Of a DNA stretch of 64,000 bases, positions 36,800 to 49,239 are shown one piece after another (positions within the stretch are counted from its first letter, which is position 1; each line of letters opens with the position of its first letter). Below the pieces are notes generated by a model. That model worked only from the letters and a program-made list of their open reading frames with translations, had not been told where the DNA came from and did no database searches. Made by a program: the position numbers and the translations under genes. Source of the stretch: Parasponia andersonii (taxonomy: Eukaryota > Streptophyta > Magnoliopsida > Rosales > Cannabaceae); the NCBI GenBank assembly GCA_002914805.1, contig JXTB01000141.1:373431-437430 (forward strand), given 5' to 3'.

Positions 36800-39700
36800 A
36801 AAGGTCAAGGAAGAGTTTATGCTATGACATTACAAGATGTACAGACTTCAAATGATGTGGTGACAGGTACTATTCTTGTATCCTCCAAATATGCATACAT
36901 ATTATTTGATTCTGGAGTAAGTCATTCCTTTGTGTTCACTAAATTTGTGAAGAAACATGATATGTTGATTGAGCCTATAGACACTGATTTATGTGTGGAC
37001 ACCCTAATTGGAAGCACCTTGGTTATTGACCATACTTGTAAGTCTTGTAGTGTTGTTATCAAGGATAGGGAGTTACTAGTTGATTTGATGGTTATGGAAA
37101 TGCATAATTTTGATATTATACTAGGAATGGACTGGTTATCTAGATACCATGCTTCTATTGACTGTCATGGAAAGAAAGTCAATTTTCATATTCTTAGGCA
37201 ATTTGAGTTCTCTTTTGTTGGAAATACGAAACATACTCCTCTTCGTGTGATTTCTATTTTACAAGCAAGACAAATGTTGAGACATGACTGTGAAGGCTAC
37301 TTGGCGATGGTCCGAGATACCCAATAAGATGAGTTGTAGCTAGAAGATATTACTGTTGTGAGCGAATTCCCAGATGTCTTTCCTGAAGACTTACCAGGAT
37401 TGCTGCCAGATAGAGAGATAGAATTCTCTATTGATGTTTTACAGACACTTCTCCAATTTCTAAAGCTCCTTACCATATGGCACTAGTAGAATTGAGAGAA
37501 TTGAAGGAGCAATTAGAAGAATTATTGGGTAAAGATTTTATTAGACCAAGCATTTCTCTATGGGGAGCTCCCGTACGATTTTTGAAGAAGAAAGATGGGA
37601 GCATGCGTCTTTGCATACTATCGAGAATTGAACAAGATGACCATACAAAATAAATATCCTCTACTAAGGACAGACGATTGTTTGATCAATTGTAAGGTGC
37701 ACAAGTCTCTCTAAAATTGATCTTCGATCTAGCTACCATCAATTGAAGATTAAAGCAGAAGATATTCCTAAGACTACTTTCCGTACGAGGTATAGATATT
37801 ATGAATTTTTGGTGACGCCTTTTGGGTTGACTAATGCCCCAGATGCGTTCATGGACTTAATAAATCGAGTGTTCCACCCATTCCTTGATCAATTTGTGGT
37901 GGTCTTCATAGATGATATATTTGTATACTCAAAAAGTGAAGAAGAACATGCAGAGTATTTGAAAAAAATGTTTTAGGTCCTATAAGAAAAGAAGCTTTAT
38001 GTGAAATTGAAGAAATGTAAATTATGGCTTGCGAGTGTGTCTTTCTTGGGGCATGTAATATTAAAGGATGGAATTTCTGTTAACCCTCAAAAAGTTAATG
38101 CAATTGTGGAGTGGAATAGGCCGACAAATGTTTTGGAGATTCGCAGCTTCTTGGGCTTGGCTGGATACTATAGAAGATTTGTGAAAGGATTTTCACTAAT
38201 AGTATTTCCTTTGACACAATTTACTCATAAGGGATTCAAATTTTAATGGTCAAAAGATTGTGAACGAAGTTTTCAGGAACTAAAGAGAAGATTAGTTTCT
38301 GTACTAATCCTTATAGTACCTTCTGGGACTGGGGGATTCATTGTGTATAGTGATGCGTCAAAGAAGGGGTTAGGATGTGTTTTGATACAGCACGATAAGG
38401 TTATTGCCTATGCTTCTAGACAATTGAAGGTGTACAAGGAAAAATATCCTACGTATGATTTAGAGTTAGCTGCCGTAGTTTTTGCTCTTAAGATCTGTAG
38501 ACATTATCTCTATAGAAAGAAATGCGAGATCTATACTGATCATAAGAGTTTGAAATACATCTTCACTCAAAAGAAGCTAAACATGAGGTAGAGAAGGTGG
38601 TTATAATTGTTAAAAGATTACGATTTGACTATTCACTACCATCTTGGGAAGGCAAATTAGTAGCAGATGCTTTGAGCAGAAAAATATCAGGTAATTTAGC
38701 AACTTTAATCACTAATCAGAATATTTTGGAAGATATGAGAAAACTGAACATCGAAGTAAGAGTACCAAAGTCTGGAGTACAGTTGGCTAGTTTGCATATG
38801 CAACCTTTATTAATTAATAGAATCAAGGATGCCCAACTTAATGACCCCTATTTGTAGAAGATTCGAGCTAAGATAGAAGCAGGAGTGAAAATAGAGTTTC
38901 TTATCCATGAAGATGGATCCTTGAGATTTGGGATGAGATTGTGTGTACCAAATGATCCGGAATTGAACAAGGAGATTCTTGGGGAAACACATAACACGAG
39001 CTGCACAGTACATCCTAGAGGCACTAAAATGTATAGGGATCTAAGAAAGAATTTCTGATGGTATAACATGAAAAGAGAAATTGCTCAGTATGTTGCACAG
39101 TGTTTAGTGTGTCAGCAAGTGAAGGCTGAACACCAAAGACCTATAGGATTGTTACAACCCATTGAGTTTCTTGAATGGAAATAGGATTGTATCACTATAG
39201 ACTTTGTAGCAGGATTGCCAAGGACTAGTAGTGGTAATGATATAATTTGGGTTTTTATGGATAGTAAATCTAAATCTACACATTTCTTGGCTATCAAAAT
39301 TACATTTTCTCTCGAGAGATTAGCAAAATTATATATAAGAGAGATAATAAGACTATATGGGAGTCCTGTAGTTATTATTTTTTACCAAGATCCTAGATTT
39401 TTATCTCAATTTTGGAGTAGTATACATAAAGCCTTTGGGACTAAGCTAAGCTTCAATACAACTTTTCACCCACAAACAGATGGACAATCAGAAAGAACCA
39501 TTCAGATACTGGAAGATATGTTGAGAGCTTGCACCATAGATTTCAAGTATTCTTGGGATGAGCATTTGTGCTTGGTGGAGTTTGCATACAATAATAGCTA
39601 CCAAGCTAGTTTGCAAGTAGCACCGTATAAAGCTCTATATGGTAGAAAGTGCAGATCTTCTATTTGTTAGGATAATGTTGGAGAAAAGCCAATTACAGGA

Positions 39701-40249
39701 CCTAAAATGGTACAACAGATTGTTGAGAAGATCAGATTGATCAAAGAAAGACTTTTGGCTGCACAAAGTCGTCAAATAAGTTATGTAGGCCTCAAAAGAA
39801 GAGAAGTGGTATTTGAAGTTGGTGATCATGTTTTCTTTAAAGTGTCACCTATGAGAGGGGTAAAAAGATTTGGAGTTCGAGGTAAATTAAGTCCTCGATT
39901 TATAGGCCTATTTGAGATATTAGATAAAGTTGGTAAGGTAGCGTACAGACTTGCTCTGCCACCAGCTTTGTCTGGTATTCACAATGTGTTTCATGTGTCT
40001 ATGCTGAAAAGATACATTCCTGATCCTAGTCATGTGATTCAGTATAAGCCAATACAACTTAAAGAAGATCTGACTTACGAAGAACGTCCTTTGTGTATTG
40101 TTGATATAAAGGAACAAGTGTTGAGATGTCGAATTATTTCTTATGTTAAGGTCCAATGGACCAACCACACTGAAAGATAAGCTACATGGGAGTTAGAAGA
40201 GGAAATAAGAGCAAAGTACCCTTTCCTTTTTGAGACTAAAGGTACATAA
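36800..40249 (+). pseudogene. Gypsy pol pseudogene (protease, RT, RNase H, integrase, chromodomain)
   Basis: Protease (about 36824-37327) has LFDSGVSHSFV in place of the usual DTGASHSF and a conserved ILGMDWL. Reverse transcriptase (about 37380-38260) keeps [12 protein letters not shown]. RNase H (about 38340-38600) keeps [10 protein letters not shown] and [10 protein letters not shown]. Integrase (about 39000-39900) keeps the HPQTDGQSERT region, but the second acidic position, normally in SDRDPRF, reads FYQDPRF. A C-terminal chromodomain-like segment ends at 40249. In-frame stops occur throughout, several at positions normally Trp (as at 39183 and 39668). Confidence 0.92.
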
Positions 40250-40274
40250 AGTTTAGAGGACTAAACTTATTTTA

Positions 40275-40286
40275 AGTGGGGGAGAA
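40275..40286 (+). other. Gypsy polypurine tract
   Basis: AAGTGGGGGAGAA-type purine run ending directly at the 3' LTR, the expected primer for plus-strand DNA synthesis. Confidence 0.85.
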
Positions 40287-42381
40287 TGTAATAACCCATA
40301 CCTGAAATAAAAAATAAATAAATAAATGAAAGGGTAAAAGACAAAAAGACCAAGATTTTAGTTTATTAAACAAGGACAATTAAGTAATTTAAAAAAAAAA
40401 AACCCTATACGTATAATTTTTCAGAGTCTCTGACAGAAGAAAAAAAAATTTAACGCTCTGCAGAGGGAGAGGAGAGCGGCTGAAAGCTTAGGAGGGAGGA
40501 TAAGGATTACAAAAGACTGATTGTCAATTCTCTAAGATAAAGAACTCCTCCCTATCAACTATCAATTGGTTATTTGGGATTCTTGGGGCTAATCTTTCAT
40601 CTAGGGTTTAGAATTTTTCTAAGCATCTTTTTGTTTCAGCCATGATTCTAAGGTTCATTTATATTTTGATTGATTACTCTCGCTGTAAGGTTTAAAACAA
40701 GGCCAAAATTGCATGATTTGGATGTCTAGATTAAAAGTTATAGATTTTTGAGTTTTGGTCTAGAATGGTAAAATATAGCAGTGACTACAACTGGTTTTTC
40801 TAGTGCTTCTATTAGTCTAATAGGATCATATTTGGTATGGTTGGAAAGCTTATTCGATAATCTTTCTAATGGTATATAATTTGTCAAAAACGGACTTATA
40901 ACCAGAGAGATATAGCCTTTTAAATTGAGCACTATGAGTTTGGAAAATTTTTGTAACTTTCAGCAATTAGACTAAAACGTAGCAGCTATTTACTTGGCTT
41001 TGTAGGGCATACCTATAGAACCTACAGCCATGTTCTTAGCATTTTAGGACCCCAATCACTTATAGAAATTGTCTTTGAAGTTTCACAATTTTAAGAATTA
41101 ATTTGAAATTATTATGAGTTTTTGATGTCGAGGTTATACAAGGTAATGTAGCAAATGTATCAAGTGTGCAGGGGCAGTGGGTTAGATATTGTGTTTGGTA
41201 TGATTTAAAATACCTATTAAGTGTTTAATGATCATGTATGATTCTTGTTATAATTATAGGTTCTTATGGTAGCTAGCAATTTGTGGTTGGATTGGTTAGA
41301 CTAACGAACAGGTAAGTAACCTTTCATTTTTCCTAATGACTTTTTTTTCACTTAAGTTAATGTCTCTTTTGCTTTCTTTTAAAGAAAATGATGTTTGTAA
41401 ATCTTAAACTTATTTTCAAATAATTTGTTAATAAAAAAAATTAGTTTGATAAGAGATAACTATCTTTAAAATAAAATATGGATCATGCTTATATTTGTTA
41501 CTACTGTTAAATGATTTGAAAGTTGTTACCTTGTTAATAAATATGAAAAGTATTTGTTAATTATTTTATAATTGAATGTATTGAAACGGACCTAGCTGCA
41601 AGGTTATATGTGGACAGTACTGACCTAGTTGTATGGTTAAATGTAGTAGATTCATGATTCATACCCAGCTATAGGGGTTATCTGTAGTAGATTCAGACCA
41701 GGCTACAGGGGTTATTTGTGGCAAATTCAGACCTAGTCACAGGGGTTAAGGGTGGCCATAGTCACCAAAACTATATAGTAGAATTTGAAAATGATATCAA
41801 TTATTGAACAACTTTGATACAATGAATTTTAAAATCTTCTACTTTGTTAAATTGATTTTTAGTTAGTTTCATTTTCTCTTTTTAAAAGTATTAATTTCGA
41901 AGTTAGAGTTATTTTATAAAATACTTACTAAACATTTCAAATTATATATGCTTGATCCAACTAGCAGAGGTTATTGGTTATTTACTAGGTTGTCGAGCTC
42001 ACCCTTTTTATTCTTTAATCTTTTTTAGATTCGGAGTATAGTCAATAAGTGGAACTCATATTTGAAGTAGGAAGATCGTTTGAGGACTCAAATTTTACTA
42101 TTTAGAGTTACTGTATTGTTTGGTTTCTATTTTGAGGCATTGTTGGTTATTTGAGGTATACTAGATTTTTGTTATGGTTTTAGTTTCTTTGTTATTCTGG
42201 ATTTAACAAATTGTTATTGATGATTTAGATTATTTGGTGTTTTGTTATGATGAGATATTTTGGGTGATAATGGATCTGTTTGGATTTTTAATAACGATTG
42301 GATTCAAAACCTTTCATGTCTATGAGGTTTATCTTTATGGGCATATGGTGGTTGCCATGTCCTTTGTCTTAGGGCGTGACA
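40287..42381 (+). repeat. Gypsy 3' LTR
   Basis: Runs TGTAATAACC to GTGACA, 2095 bp, the partner of 33325-35422. Confidence 0.93.
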
Positions 42382-42718
42382 ATAATAATAAGAGTTATTA
42401 TATATTTTACATACTATTAGAATTTAGATTATTTGGATCCATTAGATCTCTTATTTAACTCAACAAAGCTCATTAATTAGTTAGTGGTATTTATAAAATT
42501 AGTTTAATAAAACTGTGCAAAATAATGATTTTATATAGAAGTTGATATTTTAATAAATAAGTTACATAAGTTGGATATATTTACAAAAATATACCCAAAG
42601 CCCAAATTTGAGAACAAGTCCAATTCTAATTGGACTAGGATTAGCAATTTTAAGCCTCATATATATAAGATACATGAGTGAAAAAACAGTTCAGCCCTAA
42701 TAATAGTGCCACAAGCAT

Positions 42719-42754
<36 letters not shown>

Positions 42755-43217
42755 CACACATAGCTCAGTAAAAGTGAGGGAAAAATTTTTTTTTGTAACC
42801 TGACGTTCTCATCTCATATCCTGATGTTCCAAAAGATTAATAAGGTACTCTTGATCGTTCTCTAACGAAAGATTCAACTTGGTGCCTATTCACCTCATCA
42901 ACCAAGAGCAAGAGCATAGACAAGAAGATCTAGGATTGGAGATTTGATCACCATCAATAAGGAGATCAAGGAGAAGCACACTACAAGAGGTAAACCTTAG
43001 TCCTATCTCTAGGGTTTATGTATCTATATTTGATTTTATATTATATATGATCCTGTACATGATATATGCATGTTCTATGGCTATGAAAATTATTTTCATG
43101 AAAATTTTAAAACCTAAATCCGCTAACTTTTCCATTGCATTCATGATGTGATCATGTGTTTTCTATAGTTTTTATGCATGTATAATTCTTCCTAAGTATT
43201 AGGTCAAGTATATCATT

Positions 43218-45010
43218 GAGCTTTATATGTCATGCATAATGCTTTTGCAAAATAGAGAATAGTCACTCTAGTATATACTACATATAATATATGAGATTAT
43301 GTATATATATATATATATATATGAATATATGTATTATATATATACATATTAAGTAAAGAAAAAGAGTCTGGAGAAAATATACAGAAGATATAAAACCTTG
43401 GAGATATGATTATGTCAATGAAAGTTTGACTAGACTAGACTAGTCTAGAGAAGACTGAACTGAGAGAAAAATTTGACTATTGTCTAAACTGACTGAGATT
43501 TATATGTGTGTTTTGGCCTTTGCAAGGACAAGACACAGACACATGCATGATGCATATGCATTGCTTTCTTGTGGTTAATATTTGATCTTCAAGACCCCTA
43601 CCTTAATCTGTGCATAATAATAAGTACTCATGATGTATATATTAGGATTATGTTTAAAAAGTATTTATTATTTATTGATATTCAATAAAGAGATATTTTA
43701 TACATAATATTTGTGATAATATTTTGATTATTGGTATAATAATAAATACTAAAAGATTTCATGATTTATTTATTAGAGAAATATTTTAATAAAATTGCTT
43801 ATTAAAGTTAAGACATATTTTCTCGAATTAAATCAATTAAGTTTGTTCATAACTAATAAGAGAAGCTAGGTACTAGATCGTATTGCAAGACTTTATACTT
43901 TTATAGTATGTCTTAATCTATATTAGTGTAACCATGTGTAAAAAGTCTTGGTGTGTAAACACTGAACAAGGACCATGTGAAATATTTTCTTGTAATAAGT
44001 GCAGTTGACAAGAACATATTTTCACAAACTTGATAATTAATGCACGTCTTTCTTAATCTTACAATAAGTGATGAACCCTTGGTTATAACTTATATTAGCT
44101 GAGATGTTAAAAGCTACGAACTAAAAAATTGACGATCTAGAACCTGACATTTTGATAATAGACTATTATGGGTATTAGGGATATATACATATAGATATGA
44201 AATCCACAACTCTATAGAGAAGTGAATACTGCCTTGAAGAGTTATAGGAGCTTAGATGATTTAAACCTTAACTAAGTAATTAATAATATTGGATATTTTA
44301 TTAATTGAAGACTTTTTATAAGTCTGGTCATCGATTAGATATAATCTTGTATCAAGGAATTGAAAGATATAACTGGAGGGTTAAAATGATATTCTTAGCT
44401 AGTTCCAATTATCGATATTTATATGGGGATACATATGTAACTAGTAATTATCTAATGAACATAAATTATAAAGTATCTTGTGATAGTTATTTAATTTAAT
44501 AGTGTAGTTTGGACCTTTAGTGGAATAAGTCCATAACTAATAGTACAAGCCCACTTGTATTAAGAGTTAATTGTAACTGGGTCCTTGTCTATTGGAGCTT
44601 GAATTAAATAAATCCATTTGAGTTCTAAACCTATACCAACATCTTAGGCCGCATGAGAGTAATTAGGCTCAAACAGTTTTCTAGGTAAAGCTGTAAAATT
44701 AAAATTATGAATATATTGTCCAATATACGAGCTTAGTGCTTAAGGAGGAAGACTCACTAATTGAGGTACCTATATTATTATATGTATTTAGACTATAACA
44801 AAGATCCTTAAAGGTTTTCATGAAAAACTATAATTTGGAAGAAAATTTATTTTCCATACCTCCACTCACGTTTGATTTCATCACGTTTTTCGTAAATTAT
44901 AACCAAAAGTATATACCAACTATATTTAATAAATCTACATCTATATATACAAGTGTACATGTATATCATCACATTGATTCACACAAAATATATTATAATA
45001 TGTTTATAGA
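43218..45010. other. LTR-like remnant of unidentified copia-type element and filler
   Basis: About 43600-44800 has the texture of a copia LTR, for example a 'gacctttagtggaataagtcc' segment near 44511 that parallels 'ggcctttagtggagtgtc' in the family-B LTR. I could not find its partner or exact ends. A (TA)n tract lies at about 43301-43322, and the 14-bp palindrome CTAGACTAGTCTAG at 43435-43448. Short open frames here are not supported as genes. Confidence 0.45.
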
Positions 45011-45254
45011 TACTACAACAAAAAAGGCCTTTCAAGGCGCTTTATAAGTGCCTTGAAATGCCCTTCACAGCGCTCACAAAAGCGTCTTGGTTCCAGGTAT
45101 CGTAATAGGTCTTGGCTACCAAGGCGCTTTGTAGGCGCCGTGAAAGATATCTTCCACGACGCTTTTTAAGCGCCTGGGTATCTAGATACTAAGGCGCTTA
45201 GAATGCGCTGTGGAAGATGCATTTCACGGCGCCTGCAAGACGCATTGGTATCTA
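45011..45254 (-). mobile_element. CACTA-like terminus with GCGCC subterminal repeats, truncated by a copia insertion
   Basis: Starts TACTACAACAAAAAAGG, one base from a typical CACTACAA end. It is followed by many short motifs in both orientations built on AAGGCGCTT, GGCGCCGTG and CACGGCGCC, with inverted pairs around GAAAGATATCTTCC. Dense subterminal inverted motifs are characteristic of CACTA (En/Spm) elements. The sequence stops exactly where the family-A copia LTR begins. The element's genes may be those at 57117-61188, which read on the minus strand toward this end. Confidence 0.6.
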
Positions 45255-46380
45255 TGTTGCGAATATGCTCTAGAAAGCAATTTATTTATTTTGCATTTTA
45301 AACAATATTTATTTGATTTAAGTGTTATCTATTTATTATTAATAAATTCCATATTATGTCCCAATAATATACATGTGATGTTTATATTTTCTATTATGCA
45401 AACGTCTAAAAGTTTCTATGATTAATAAAGAGTAATAAATAATTGTTCGTGTGAAGTGTTCACATGTGGGAGACTAAATTATTTATTTTATTATGTCTAA
45501 ATTAAAAGTTCACATTCTGCAAATATTGAATTTAAATCTGGAAATAATCTAACAGATTAATATGATTAAAACTTTTAGATAATCAATATTAATTATGTGA
45601 TAATTAATTAAATTTTGAAATTGAAAAGTTAAATTCAAATTAATAGAGATTTGTAAAGATATAATTTGATTAAATCATCTACATATCTAATTTAAATCTT
45701 GTGAAGATTGTAATTAGTTAATATCTATATTATCCAATTTAAATTTAAATAGAAAGTTTAGATTTTTGAGATTAAAATAATGATTTGAAAATTATGAGAT
45801 AATTTCAAATTTGAAAATCCAAGAAGTGGGAGATATTTTAATTATGAGATAATTAAATTTATGATTCAAAATTTAAATTCAAAAGTTGAATTTAAATTTT
45901 GAAATATTCAAGGAGATTTAATTTGGATTAAATCTTTTAATTAAATAAATTAGATTTTGTGAAAATCTTAATTATTTAAACTTGAATATTATCTCTCACA
46001 GTTATTATTTAATAATATCTTTTGTGAAAAGATTGTTCAATTATTAAATAATAATAAATGCTAGAATGATTGATAATCATTAATTTTTCTATTTTATTAA
46101 ATTCTGCTAATATATAAATAATGTTGCATGCATATTCTGTATAGAGTATTTAATTACATGATCTTAGTAACAAGTCATATGCGATAGTAGAGCTACTCAC
46201 ATGCAAAATATGAACATGCTTGCATAACTAATTTTAGGTTAGTAAGTAAGTTAGATAACTGGGTAAAATTATTAAATCCCTAATTATAAAATATTGAGTG
46301 GGAGAAGGTATAAGATACCTACAGTCTCTATTGTTGGTTCATTATATACTAGGATGAGTCTCGCCTCAGAATCTTACTGA

Positions 46381-46680
46381 GAGCCCGTATGAGAGTTTTC
46401 GTCCGGGTAGTACTGGAAATGAATTTCTTAGGATAAGGTATTAGGTAGACTATATAAGGCCGATCACCCGTAGGAGACCGTCTTATATAGAAAGCATATT
46501 TATTCAAACAATGGTTACACACTCAACTCGAAATACTGATATCCTACCGTAGGAGTTCTTGTTAGTAGAGTAGAGGACTAAAATAAATGGTAGTTAGAAA
46601 TATGAGATATGAGATATTATTTTCTATATGAAATTATTTCAGTTTGACTTGTTAATTGCATGACTTCCTGTAGGAGGCTT
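46381..46680 (+). other. Four-site CCGTAGGAG array in the copia-A leader (plus copy)
   Basis: CCGTAGGAG-type sites lie at about 46384 (CCGTATGAG), 46468, 46547 and 46667 (CTGTAGGAG), spaced about 80, 80 and 120 nt apart. Most sit in short inverted repeats, for example CCTAC-C-GTAGG and an outer TATATAAG/CTTATATA stem around the second site. The region is non-coding (stops in all frames) and ends about 160 nt before the gag ATG. The partner array is at 52434-52740. Confidence 0.7.
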
Positions 46681-46841
46681 GTAATTAATGGAAAATTGAA
46701 TTACCATGAATATTAGTGATAGTCCTAGGGATACTTCACTTGCATATTATAGATTTTATTTTACATTATATTAATTATTCAAAATATTTGTTGCATGATG
46801 TTTGCTATTATATGGATTAATTTATTTTCATTCAAATAGAT

Positions 46842-48660
46842 ATGTCCTTAATTCCTTTACACACTGTACTCAAACTCACATAACTTGTATAGTTAGACTA
46901 TGTTGTCTGGATTAATGTAACTTAGATTTAGTGCTTATAGCTGATAAGTTATTAAGTTTTTACTCTTATATGTTCATCCACATTCACTCGTGAGACTAGT
47001 GAAGAAAAATAAAGCATATATGTGGTAAGAGAATTCCTAAAAAATTCATTGATATATGTTGACATACGATGTCCAATATGTTACAGCATAAAATTTAAGG
47101 AATTCAAACCACTATAATAGTATGCTAAATCTCAATGAGATATCTAATGAACATCTTCACCAAGCTAAAGTAGCTAAAAATGAATTTTCTAATCCCTAGC
47201 TAAAAGGAAAATGTTTCTTATATAGCATTAAAGGATATTGAAAGAAAATTGTTAGGGATACCTATACAATACTTGATTGGAAAGTAATAATAATTTATTG
47301 TTCATTAACTTATTTTAGTGGATGACTTAATGAATCTTGGATAGGATTCAAGAATCATTAACCATGTTTATATGCCTGTTGCAAAGGTGTCTATAGAAAC
47401 CAAAGGGTTTAGTGAAGGCAAGTTCACTAAGAGTAAGGACTTTAATAGCTATAGTGTCTATACATAAAATGAGAAATATTTAAATTCAAATTTGATGAAT
47501 TTATAAATTAGGATATTAAAAATTGTCAAGCATTTAAGAAAAATTTGATTTTTGTTTCATACTTGATGAAACGATATTATTCTGTTTGTCTCAACGACAA
47601 AGTTTCTATGTGAAAGAATAATATTCTTAATTGCACTAAATGACATTTTTATTGACCTAAATTATTCTCATTGTATAATACTAATAATGATGAGATTGAA
47701 CATGATAAATCTATTCATAAGAAAGTGAGTAAGTACCAAGAATAAAAAATATTTGTACTTCGGTTATATTAACCTAAATATGATCCAAAGATTGGTTAAT
47801 GATAGGCATCTAAACTTGTTAGAAGCCATATATTCACCAATCTGCGAATCTTATCTGGAAGGTAAAATGACTAAATGGTCATTTGTTAGAAAAGACCTAA
47901 GAGTACAAGAATGTTTAAAAATAGTACATATTGTTGTTTGCGAGCCCTTGAGCAATCAAGCCCAATGACATTTTGAATATATCATTATGAATGATTATTC
48001 AAAAATTTTGTTATGTTTACCTTTTGATGATTGTATCTAAAAGGTACAACCAGAGGGATTCATCAAAAAAAGCCAAGAAAGTAAAGTTTATGAAACTTTA
48101 GAGATCTAATTTATAGACTTAAGCATTTATCTAGAATTTATTAATTTGATCAATACATAGACGAATCTTGTATCTATAAAAGATTCAGGGCAGCAAAGTA
48201 ATTTTTCTGATTTATATATAGTGATGATATACTAATCATTGGGAATGATATAGCATGACAATCATCAATAAGAATTTGGTTAGCACAATAGCATGATATT
48301 TATTATGCTGTTGGAATAGTAAGTTATTACTATTCCAATCCAGAACCTGAGCATAGAGTTATAGTCAAGTGTATCCTTAAGTATCTTCAGAGAAATAGGA
48401 ACTATATGCTTGTCTATTCTGGAGAAAGATCTAACTTATGTAAGATATATTAATTTGGATGTTCGATCTGAAAATATACTCTAGAGATCAACCCTTTGTT
48501 ATGTGTTATCCCTAAGAGCGAGATGCTATAGTAAGTACGATAACCTTAGCAGAAGAACCTTACTGATTCGTTTACCAAATCTTTAGCAATCAAAGTATTT
48601 GAGGATCACCTAGAAGGAATAGGACTGCGTGATATATCACATCTGCTTTAAAAGGCAAGT
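46842..48660 (+). pseudogene. Copia-A gag-pol relic (plus copy)
   Basis: The ATG at 46842 opens MSLIPLHTVLKLT and hits a stop at codon 14. The next recognisable part is the GAG-pre-integrase zinc-finger region (around GYINLNMIQRLV ... ESYLEGKMTKWSF, 47753-47968). There the first catalytic Asp of integrase is replaced (HIVV where HTDV is usual) and a TGA follows NQAQ. The last part, ending about 48650, is an RNase H tail (SLAIKVFEDHLEGIGLRDI). Reverse transcriptase is absent. Confidence 0.8.
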
Positions 48661-48667
48661 GAGAGAT

Positions 48668-48961
48668 TGTTGGGAATATGCCATAGCAAGTAATCTCTTT
48701 GTTTGGCATTTTAAACAATGTTTATTGGATTTAAGTGTTATCTATTTATTATAAATAAATTCCACATTATGTCCCAATAATATACATGTGATGTTTATGT
48801 TTTCTATTATGCAAACATCTAAAAGTTTCCATGGCCGTAGACGTGCAATCGAGGAAAAGGAAGAGTGTCTTCCGGATCGTCTGCTCATCTCTCATTAGGA
48901 ATCAAAAAGGTGCCCACATACCGGATCATTCAACGGGCTCTAGAGAATAGATGGGAAGGCT
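48668..48961 (+). repeat. Copia-A 3' LTR with internal deletion (plus copy)
   Basis: Positions 48668-48833 match the start of the family-A LTR and 48829-48961 match its distal part. The joint lies in the 5-base overlap CCATG (48829-48833). About 1.16 kb of LTR is missing relative to 55450-57116. It ends at 48961 where the inverted copy begins. Confidence 0.85.
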
Positions 48962-49239
48962 CTAATATGGATTTTATTGCCTTTTTCCAAAGATCTATAT
49001 CAACACCATCTATTTCCTCTTAGTAGATAAAGTAATCAGATTTTATGTTATAGGACTCTCCTATTTCTAAATATCTACTAGATTGTCTCACAATCCTCCC
49101 ACTACAATGAGGGTCCGATATATGTTGATCTTCTAGTGATTTATCCTTCCTAAGCACTTACTCTAATATATATTTCATAGATAGACTGATTACATCATCA
49201 GTTAGCTCCTCAAGAAATAACTTACTTTGGGGTCGTAAT

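Larger units (their letters stand above)
33325..42381 (+). mobile_element. Full-length but inactive Ty3/gypsy chromovirus-type element
   Basis: It is 9057 bp with LTRs at 33325-35422 and 40287-42381 (TG...CA ends), a primer-binding site, gag, protease, reverse transcriptase, RNase H, integrase, a chromodomain-like C-terminus and a polypurine tract. All reading frames carry stop codons or shifts. The domain order and the C-terminal LTYEERP...ATWELEEEIRAKYP segment fit the chromovirus (Tekay/Del-like) branch. It is inserted in the family-B copia LTR. The 5-bp sites next to it are ACCAT (left) and ATAAT (right), an altered duplication explained under findings. The LTRs differ at several percent of positions by eye, so the insertion is not recent. 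Confidence 0.93.
32345..43217 (+). mobile_element. Copia family-B LTR, split by a gypsy insertion
   Basis: The flanks 32345-33324 and 42382-43217 together form one LTR of about 1.81 kb. They are colinear with the intact family-B LTR at 61189-62992 (opposite strand, 1804 bp). The start is TATTGG instead of TGTTGG. The end (43215 or 43217) is approximate because the last bases are changed. The outer flanks do not match as a target duplication and no primer-binding site follows, so this is probably a remnant and not a simple solo LTR. A (GA)n tract near 42727-42751 lies within it. Confidence 0.85.
45255..48961 (+). mobile_element. Copia family A, plus-strand copy (both LTRs truncated)
   Basis: The 5' LTR fragment (45255 to about 45531) starts TGTTGCGAATATG and breaks into internal sequence. 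The 3' LTR (48668-48961) starts TGTTGGGAATATG after a purine-rich run (about 48653-48667) and has lost its middle. The internal region has a long non-coding leader with the four-site CCGTAGGAG array, a short gag start (46842), a GAG-pre-integrase segment (about 47700-47968) and an RNase H tail (about 48290-48650). Most of gag, integrase and reverse transcriptase is missing. It ends by direct fusion, tail to tail, with the minus-strand copy at 48961/48962. Confidence 0.85.

Noticed and set aside
32345..43217. Family-B LTR as a simple solo LTR
   Set aside because: The outer 5-bp flanks (ACACC and TTGAG or GAGCT) do not match and the terminal bases are altered, so a clean solo LTR is not supported.
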